Origin: Pontibacter vulgaris
GTDB taxonomy: Bacteria > Bacteroidota > Bacteroidia > Cytophagales > Hymenobacteraceae
Length of the DNA: 64,000 nucleotides
Direction of reading: 5' to 3'
Assembly: GCF_022758145.1 (NCBI RefSeq)
Contig: NZ_JAJVDH010000003.1
Location: 186,001-250,000 of the forward strand
Below are positions 58,812 to 64,000 of the stretch, piece by piece (positions within the stretch are counted from its first letter, which is position 1; each line of letters begins with the position of its first letter). A model generated the notes under the pieces. It was given only the letters and a program-made list of their open reading frames with translations. It had not been told where the DNA came from and ran no database searches. The translations under genes and the position numbers were made by a program.

Positions 58812-59729
58812 GTGGATTTCGAACTGAGAATACTCGGAAGTTCGTCGGCCACTCCATCGGCAAACAGACACCATACCGCCCAATTATTCACCATTGGCAA
58901 TCAATACCACCTGATTGACTGCGGTGAGGGCACGCAAATGCAGCTGATGCTTTACAAGATAAAGCACCAGCGCATTTGCAATATTTATATCAGCCACCTG
59001 CACGGCGATCATTACTTTGGCCTGGCAGGGCTTTTGTCTACCATGCACCTGCAGGGCAGGCAACTCCCCCTCCACCTTTTTGGTCCTCCCGGCCTCTCCG
59101 AAATCTTAGCACTGCAGTTTAAATATTCAGGTACTAACCTGAATTTCAAGCTTATTTTCCATGAGCTGGATACTACGTGCTACAAAAAAATATATGAAGA
59201 CAAACAGACAACCGTGCACACCATACCTATGGAGCACCGTGTGCCTTGCTGTGGCTTCCTGTTCAGAGAGAAACCAAAACCGCGTCCGCTCATTAAAGAA
59301 AAGCTTCCCTCCTTCCTGACGCCGCCACAACTTGTGCGCCTGAAATGGGGCGAAGACATTAAGGACGAATCGGGGGAGATTATTGTATACAACGATGACG
59401 TTACGCTGGAACCCAAGCGTAGCCGCAGTTACGCCTATTGTGCCGATAGCCGCTACAAACCCTCGCTGCTGCCTTACCTGCGCCACGTAGACTTGCTTTA
59501 CCACGAAGCCACTTTTACCGACGAGTTACGCGAGCGCGCTTATTATACTTTCCATAGTACCGCCCGCCAGGCTGCCGAGCTTGCTGTCGCTGCCCAGGTA
59601 CGGCATTTGCTTATCGGCCATTTCTCTGTCCGTTACAAAGATCTCACACCCCTATTATTCGAAGCCCAGGAAGTATTTCCGAAGACCGATCTGGCATCGG
59701 AAGGCAGTATTTTTTGCATCAGGGAGTAG
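58812..59729 (+). CDS. rnz: Ribonuclease Z
   Basis: 305 residues from GTG 58812. Metallo-beta-lactamase fold with SHLHGDHYFGLAGLL (HxHxDH zinc motif), ADSRYKPSLLPYL, HEATF and LLIGHFSVRY. Lengths near 305 and the exosite HPF motif region match tRNase Z. Cleaves tRNA precursors 3' of the discriminator, needed here because the tRNA genes do not encode CCA. Starts 14 bp after the STAS gene. Confidence 0.95.
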   Translation: MDFELRILGSSSATPSANRHHTAQLFTIGNQYHLIDCGEGTQMQLMLYKIKHQRICNIYISHLHGDHYFGLAGLLSTMHLQGRQLPLHLFGPPGLSEILALQFKYSGTNLNFKLIFHELDTTCYKKIYEDKQTTVHTIPMEHRVPCCGFLFREKPKPRPLIKEKLPSFLTPPQLVRLKWGEDIKDESGEIIVYNDDVTLEPKRSRSYAYCADSRYKPSLLPYLRHVDLLYHEATFTDELRERAYYTFHSTARQAAELAVAAQVRHLLIGHFSVRYKDLTPLLFEAQEVFPKTDLASEGSIFCIRE

Positions 59730-59813
59730 TCTCAAGTATAAATAGCTAACTATACTTTTAGTGTAACTATAAATTCGTCTTGCAATTAAAGCTTTATACT
59801 TATCTTAAAAACA

Positions 59814-60284
59814 ATGAAGTATAAACTGCTACTTTCCATACTTACTTTGGTTTACCTGGCCAGTTGTAACCATCAAACCGAAAAACCGGAAGCTACCCAA
59901 AAAGCAACTATAACTGCTACCGATATCTCAGGTTGTTATGCATACTTTTCGCCTCAGGATACTGTATTGTTTCACCTGAATGTACAAGGCAAAACCTTTA
60001 CCGGTGAGCTGGTCTACAACTACTTTCAAAAGGATAAAAACACAGGCACGATCAAGGGGAAAATTCACGGCGACACACTTTTAGCCGATTATACTTTTAT
60101 GTCAGAAGGCATAGAATCGGTACGGGAAGTTTTGTTTCTGAAACAGGGAAATACGTTAGTAGAAGGCTATGGTGAGGTTACAGAACAAGCAGGAAAAATG
60201 GTGTTCCCAAATAAACGTAACCTTGATTTCAGCAAAAGTAAGCCTTTAATTAAAACGAATTGCGAAGAAGACATAAAGGGTTGA
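59814..60284 (+). CDS. Hypothetical lipoprotein
   Basis: 156 residues. Signal MKYKLLLSILTLVYLASC (lipid cysteine 18). Mature part TDISGCYAYFSPQDTVLFHLNVQG ... TGELVYNYFQKDKNTGTIKGKI is beta-rich, lipocalin-like; no family named with confidence, though small Bacteroidota lipoproteins of this sort are common. The start codon is followed directly by the signature word (ATG AAG TAT AAA), so the word here codes for MKYK. Confidence 0.7.
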   Translation: MKYKLLLSILTLVYLASCNHQTEKPEATQKATITATDISGCYAYFSPQDTVLFHLNVQGKTFTGELVYNYFQKDKNTGTIKGKIHGDTLLADYTFMSEGIESVREVLFLKQGNTLVEGYGEVTEQAGKMVFPNKRNLDFSKSKPLIKTNCEEDIKG

Positions 60285-60402
60285 TCGCTTAAAAAGACAG
60301 TTTTATACTTTAGCTATTTATCCCTATTTTGCTATAGTTTTACACCACAATTCCTGGCGAAGTGTTGAGTAACATGTATACTTGCAAAGCCGGCAAAAAA
60401 CT

Positions 60403-61194
60403 ATGGCACCAACCTCTACTTCCGAAAAAAAGCGCACACAGCTCTTTCTTATACTTAGCGGCATTTTTATTTCCAATGCCCTGCTCGCAGAACTGATCGG
60501 TGTGAAAATATTTTCTGGCGAAGCCTTGTTCGGGTTGCCGGGCGCACAGATAAATGTACTTGGCGCAGCCTATGATTTTAACCTGACAGCCGGGGTGATC
60601 ATCTGGCCAGTCGTGTTTATTACCACCGACATTATCAACGAATATTTTGGCAAAGAAGGCGTTAAAAAGGTAAGTATACTTACTGTGTTACTTATACTTT
60701 ACGCTTTCCTGGTTATAACAATAGTAACGGGCCTGCCGCCTGCACAATTCTGGGTAGATCTTAACAGTAAAGACCCTCAGGGCAATCCGTTTAACATTGA
60801 TTTTGCCTATAACAGTATTTACCGGCAGGGTCTGGGTATTATCATCGGTTCTATGGTGGCATTTCTTGTTTCACAGTTCCTGGATGCTACCGTATTTCAC
60901 TGGTTTCGCCACTATACAGGCAGCAGAATGATCTGGCTGCGCGCTACCGGCTCTACGCTTATCTCGCAGCTCATTGATAGCGTGGTGGTGCTTTTCGTGG
61001 CCTTCTACCTTTTTGGCAACTGGACAATAGGGCTGGTATTGTCGGTAGCCTTTATTAATTACATTTACAAGTTTGCCATTGCCATTATTCTTACACCCGT
61101 GCTATACCTGGCGCATTACCTGATAGATGGTTACCTGGGCCACCAGCAGGCAGAAACCCTGATCGAGGAGGCTGCAGTGGAGAGCGAAAACTGA
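60403..61194 (+). CDS. VUT family protein, probable queuosine precursor transporter
   Basis: 263 residues from ATG 60403; a TTG at 60382 adds 7. Six helices. SNALLAELIGVKIF, WPVVFITTDIINEYFGKEGVKK and SQLIDSVVVLFVAFYLFGNW are the conserved blocks of the YhhQ / VUT (DUF165) family, which imports queuosine precursors. No preQ1 riboswitch seen upstream. It holds several signature words, including the fused AAGTATACTT near 60670. Confidence 0.9.
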   Translation: MAPTSTSEKKRTQLFLILSGIFISNALLAELIGVKIFSGEALFGLPGAQINVLGAAYDFNLTAGVIIWPVVFITTDIINEYFGKEGVKKVSILTVLLILYAFLVITIVTGLPPAQFWVDLNSKDPQGNPFNIDFAYNSIYRQGLGIIIGSMVAFLVSQFLDATVFHWFRHYTGSRMIWLRATGSTLISQLIDSVVVLFVAFYLFGNWTIGLVLSVAFINYIYKFAIAIILTPVLYLAHYLIDGYLGHQQAETLIEEAAVESEN

Positions 61195-61242
61195 TGCTGA
61201 TTCTACTTCACTAAAAATAATTAAAGTTTATACTTCAAATTG

Positions 61243-61272
61243 TTGCCAGCATAAATATTTATTATACCTTTG
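61243..61272 (+). promoter_or_regulatory. Promoter of the EamA transporter gene
   Basis: TTG (61243-61245), 19-bp spacer, TACCTTTG (61265-61272), an exact Bacteroidota promoter. It leaves a leader of about 160 nt before ATG 61439. Confidence 0.7.
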
Positions 61273-61291
61273 CACCCCGCAAAAGGAAATT

Positions 61292-61354
61292 ATGCCTGCA
61301 CACTTAGCACATACACAAATATTTATTACAGGGTACGTCCTCCACGACCTGTAG
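61292..61354 (+). CDS. Possible leader peptide (20 aa)
   Basis: ATG 61292 to TAG 61354: MPAHLAHTQIFITGYVLHDL, with AAAGGAA seven bases before it, so a real ribosome site is plausible. The leader region after it contains short GC stems (CTCC / GGAG near 61340-61356; GAGG / CCTC near 61377-61393). Could be a regulatory uORF for the transporter gene, or noise. Confidence 0.3.
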   Translation: MPAHLAHTQIFITGYVLHDL

Positions 61355-61438
61355 GAGCCCCTGTTTATCCATTTCAGAGGTTGCTAAGGCCTCGTGCATT
61401 TCACAATTTTTTCTTATTCATTAAATCCCGGAACAATT

Positions 61439-62350
61439 ATGTTCAGAGGAATTACTTTGGTTTTTCTCGGAGCTTGCAGCTTCGGAATACTCTCGACTTT
61501 TGTAAAATTAGCATATAAAGAAGGCTTTACCTTGGGTGACGTAACAGGCACTCAGGTATTATTTGGGTTGATTTTTCTTTGGGTGATCGTGCTGTTGCGC
61601 CAGCTGCTGGGCAGCAAAAGCAACGGCGCTTCATTCGGAGAAAAGCTTAAACTGGCTGCTATGGGCACCAGTACAGGCTTAGTAAGCATCTTTTATTACA
61701 AATGCGTGCAAACTGTACCGGCCTCTATCGCTATACTTTTGCTCATGCAATTTACCTGGATGAGCCTGGTAGTAGAAGCCATTATGAAACGTAAATTGCC
61801 CAAACTATCGCAGGTAGCCACCGTGCTGCTGGTATTGTTTGGCACCGCTTTAGCCGGCAGGCTTTTCTCAGGTTCGTTAACTGATTTCGACTGGCATGGC
61901 ATTGGTTTCGGATTGCTGGCTGCGTTTTGTTATACTTTGTTTTTAACGGTAAATGGCTCGGCTGGCAATAACATGCACCCCACTACTAAAAGCGCACTTA
62001 TACTTACAGGTGCCTGTGTATTGGTTTTGTCTGTGTTTCCGCCGGAGTTCCTGGTTAACGGTGCGCTTGCAAAAGGCCTCTGGAAATGGGGAATCATACT
62101 TTCGCTATTCGGCACGGTAATACCACCGTTGTTTTTTGCTTATGGCATTCCGCGCATTGGTTTGGGACTGAGTGCTATACTTAGCTCTGCTGAGTTGCCG
62201 GTAGCCGTGCTCATGTCGAGCATAGTATTACAGGAGGAAGTATGGCCGGTGCAATGGTTAGGTGTAGCCATCATTCTGGCAGCTATCACACTTTCAAATT
62301 TGCATTCTATCCGAAAAACAAAACAGGCAACGCAATTGGCAACTGCTTAA
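61439..62350 (+). CDS. EamA/DMT family transporter
   Basis: 303 residues from ATG 61439, ten helices in two EamA repeats (about 1-145 and 155-295). FLGACSFGILSTFVKLAYKEG and SAELPVAVLMSSIVLQEEVWPVQWLGVAIILAAI are typical. An upstream reading from 61394 has no family support. Likely exports a small metabolite; substrate unknown. The leader is about 160 nt long, with a small ORF. Confidence 0.85.
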   Translation: MFRGITLVFLGACSFGILSTFVKLAYKEGFTLGDVTGTQVLFGLIFLWVIVLLRQLLGSKSNGASFGEKLKLAAMGTSTGLVSIFYYKCVQTVPASIAILLLMQFTWMSLVVEAIMKRKLPKLSQVATVLLVLFGTALAGRLFSGSLTDFDWHGIGFGLLAAFCYTLFLTVNGSAGNNMHPTTKSALILTGACVLVLSVFPPEFLVNGALAKGLWKWGIILSLFGTVIPPLFFAYGIPRIGLGLSAILSSAELPVAVLMSSIVLQEEVWPVQWLGVAIILAAITLSNLHSIRKTKQATQLATA

Positions 62351-62623
62351 TGTTTAATTTAAATAATAGCATATGAAAAGATAATAAAGATTTTGGGTTG
62401 ATTTTAGTGAGATGGCCGGGCAATAATGTCAGGCCATTTTGCTTTTATACCTACATATAATTAGAGGTTGATCCACATGATTTTGTAAGTATAAAGTATA
62501 CTAAACTGCTTGTTTGCAAGGTTAATAAAAGAGACCGGAGATTTTAGAAAATGAAGTCAGGAATTTGGCGACTGAAAAATATAAAGTTTTCGTACAGCAG
62601 AACTTTAAAGCGTTACAAACAAC

Positions 62624-63136
62624 ATGAAAACAATCACCTCTTTTTTCCTGATAGCTTTCCTCCTTATCGGTTATTCATCATCGGCACAGTCTTACGAGGC
62701 ATGGCTTAAATCGGCAGGTAAGAAACCTCAAAAGACAACGACTAAAACGTCTACTAAAACCACAAAGGAAACTGCAGCAAAGTCTGCTACTGCGCCTGTT
62801 GGTATGTTTACCGGAACAATACCATGCGCCGATTGCGAAGGTATACTGATGGAGCTTTCTGTAAAAGGCACTCCAAAAGACCAGAACCGCTCGTTTATAC
62901 TTAAGCAGACCTACCTGGGCAAGCCTGCCGGCAAAAATACATTTACAAGCAGTGGCACGTGGTTTTTAGCAAAGGGCAACAAGCAAGATCCAAAAGCTAT
63001 GGTACTGCAACTTATCCCGAAAGGCAATTACGAGCCTATTTACCTGTTGCAAGCCGGCAACTCGCAGCTAAAAATGCTGGACCATCAGCAAAACGAGATC
63101 AAGAGCAAGCATAACTATACCCTCCAGAAAAGGTAA
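62624..63136 (+). CDS. NlpE N-terminal-domain-like exported protein
   Basis: 170 residues. Signal MKTITSFFLIAFLLIGYSSSAQ, a Lys/Thr-rich linker (about 30-58), then an NlpE N domain (about 60-170): GTIPCADCEGILMELSVK with CxxC, FTSSGTWFLAKGNK, YLLQAGNSQLKMLD. NlpE is a copper/surface-stress sensor lipoprotein in enterobacteria; here there is no lipid cysteine, so it is secreted or periplasmic. The linker is unusual. Confidence 0.82.
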   Translation: MKTITSFFLIAFLLIGYSSSAQSYEAWLKSAGKKPQKTTTKTSTKTTKETAAKSATAPVGMFTGTIPCADCEGILMELSVKGTPKDQNRSFILKQTYLGKPAGKNTFTSSGTWFLAKGNKQDPKAMVLQLIPKGNYEPIYLLQAGNSQLKMLDHQQNEIKSKHNYTLQKR

Positions 63137-63223
63137 GTATAACCTGATATTTGTGCGCACTAAGGTGGACGTGTTTCCGGTAATTTGCGTTATTTTGCAA
63201 CCTCAAACACAAAACTACCAACC

Positions 63224-64000
63224 ATGGCACGTTACCTTACCGGAATCCAGAGCACAGGCAGGCCCCATTTGGGCAACCTGTTAGGCGCTATTATTCCTGC
63301 CGTAGAGTTATCCAGAACCACAGAGCAGGAGTCGCTATACTTTATAGCTGATTTGCACTCGCTTACAACCATCCGCGATGCGGAGTTGCTGCGACACAAC
63401 ACGTATTCTGTGGCGGCTGCCTGGCTTGCTTTTGGATTTGATACTGAAAAAAACGTTTTCTACCGCCAGTCGGATGTGCCGATGGTTACAGAACTATCCT
63501 GGTACCTGAGCTGCTTTGCGCCTTTCCCGATGCTGGCCAATGCACACTCTTTCAAGGATAAATCGAACCGCCGAGGCCTGGCCGATGTGAATGCCGGATT
63601 ATTTACTTACCCGGTACTGATGGCTGCTGACATACTGATGTACGATGCCAATTTTGTACCTGTAGGTAAAGACCAGATCCAGCACCTGGAAATTACCCGC
63701 GACTTAGCCAGCAGCTTTAATCACATCTATGGCGAAACGTTTGTACTGCCGGAGGCAAAGACAGACGAAGCCGTGATGACGGTGCCAGGTATAAACGGCG
63801 AAAAGATGAGCAAGTCGTATGGCAATATCATCGATATTTTTGAGGCAGATAAACCGCTGCGCAAAACCATCATGAGCATTGTTACAGACAGCACGCCACT
63901 GGAAGAGCCAAAGAACCCGGACGACGATACAACTTTTAAAATCTATAGTTTGCTGGCCTCACCTGCCGATGTGGAAACCATGCGCAACAACTACCTGAAT
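63224..64000 (+). CDS. trpS: Tryptophanyl-tRNA synthetase (partial, C-terminus beyond window)
   Basis: 259 codons to the window edge. ARYLTGIQSTGRPHLGNLLGAI holds the HIGH-type HLGN, then FIADLHSLTT, YPVLMAADILMYDANFVPVGKDQIQH and KMSKSYGN, the class Ic signature motifs. Complete proteins are about 320-330 residues. Charges tRNA-Trp with tryptophan. No TAnnTTTG box precedes it exactly; TTATTTTGC near 63190 is close. Confidence 0.95.
   Translation, partial: MARYLTGIQSTGRPHLGNLLGAIIPAVELSRTTEQESLYFIADLHSLTTIRDAELLRHNTYSVAAAWLAFGFDTEKNVFYRQSDVPMVTELSWYLSCFAPFPMLANAHSFKDKSNRRGLADVNAGLFTYPVLMAADILMYDANFVPVGKDQIQHLEITRDLASSFNHIYGETFVLPEAKTDEAVMTVPGINGEKMSKSYGNIIDIFEADKPLRKTIMSIVTDSTPLEEPKNPDDDTTFKIYSLLASPADVETMRNNYLN

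Noticed and set aside
60285-60402. preQ1 riboswitch before the VUT transporter
   Set aside because: No preQ1-I or -II core is visible in the short upstream gap.

Overview
The window looks like chromosomal DNA of a Bacteroidota bacterium, most likely a Cytophagales member near Pontibacter/Hymenobacteraceae. The phylum call rests on type IX secretion C-terminal sorting domains on two large surface proteins, promoters of the Bacteroidota form TTG-N19-20-TAnnTTTG (clear at two tRNA genes, purC and others), few Shine-Dalgarno sequences, many short lipoproteins, and YwqK, DUF4256, DUF486 and Bat-type genes. The genus-level call is inference.

Layout. 1-6.6 kb: partial ppk1 (minus), a DUF5996 protein, a DUF486 membrane protein, a SIMPL-like lipoprotein and gyrB. 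6.65-9.5 kb: an AT-rich island with very small ORFs, an AraC-type regulator and a serine hydrolase, closed by an attC-like inverted repeat. 9.7-12 kb: exported hemerythrin, then a tight lipoprotein-SCO-cytochrome c operon. 12-14 kb: carboxypeptidase-regulatory-domain protein and nudC on the minus strand. 14.3-14.7 kb: tRNA-Arg, tRNA-Pro and tRNA-Ser (minus). 15-17 kb: VWA and TPR proteins of a Bat-type operon. 17-20.9 kb: a TetR regulator and thioesterase sharing an operator-like palindrome, HD phosphohydrolase, VOC protein, PaaI-type thioesterase, CHRD-like lipoprotein. 21-30.5 kb: S9 peptidase, thiolase, HEAT-like protein, YwqK-repeat protein, two hypothetical genes, TRIC-like channel, 2H phosphoesterase. 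30.5-34.2 kb: rlmH, small lipoprotein, amidase, GNAT protein. 34.6-40 kb: biotin cluster bioB-bioF-bioD-bioA plus a ketoacyl synthase whose N-terminus lies upstream of any standard start codon. 40.3-47.8 kb: two large T9SS surface proteins whose last ~620 bp are nearly identical DNA. 47.9-55.1 kb: lysC-lysA, a prodomain-like lipoprotein, and a metY-metX-hom operon. 55-64 kb: SDR/DUF2867 protein, purC, STAS protein, ribonuclease Z, VUT-family transporter, EamA transporter, NlpE-like protein and the start of trpS.

Functionally the window mixes information processing (gyrB, rlmH, rnz, trpS, tRNAs), aspartate-family amino acid synthesis (lysC feeds lysA and, through hom, metX and metY), biotin and purine synthesis, and a Bacteroidota-type envelope.

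The most striking signal is not a gene. The 7-mer AAGTATA / TATACTT occurs about 170 times by hand count (roughly 85 per strand), where about 12-13 would be expected at ~45% GC. It sits in all frames, in intergenic DNA, in terminator stems and loops and across stop codons, and is absent from the 6.65-9.48 kb island. It behaves like a genome-wide signature word comparable to HIP1 or DNA-uptake sequences; its function is unknown to me.
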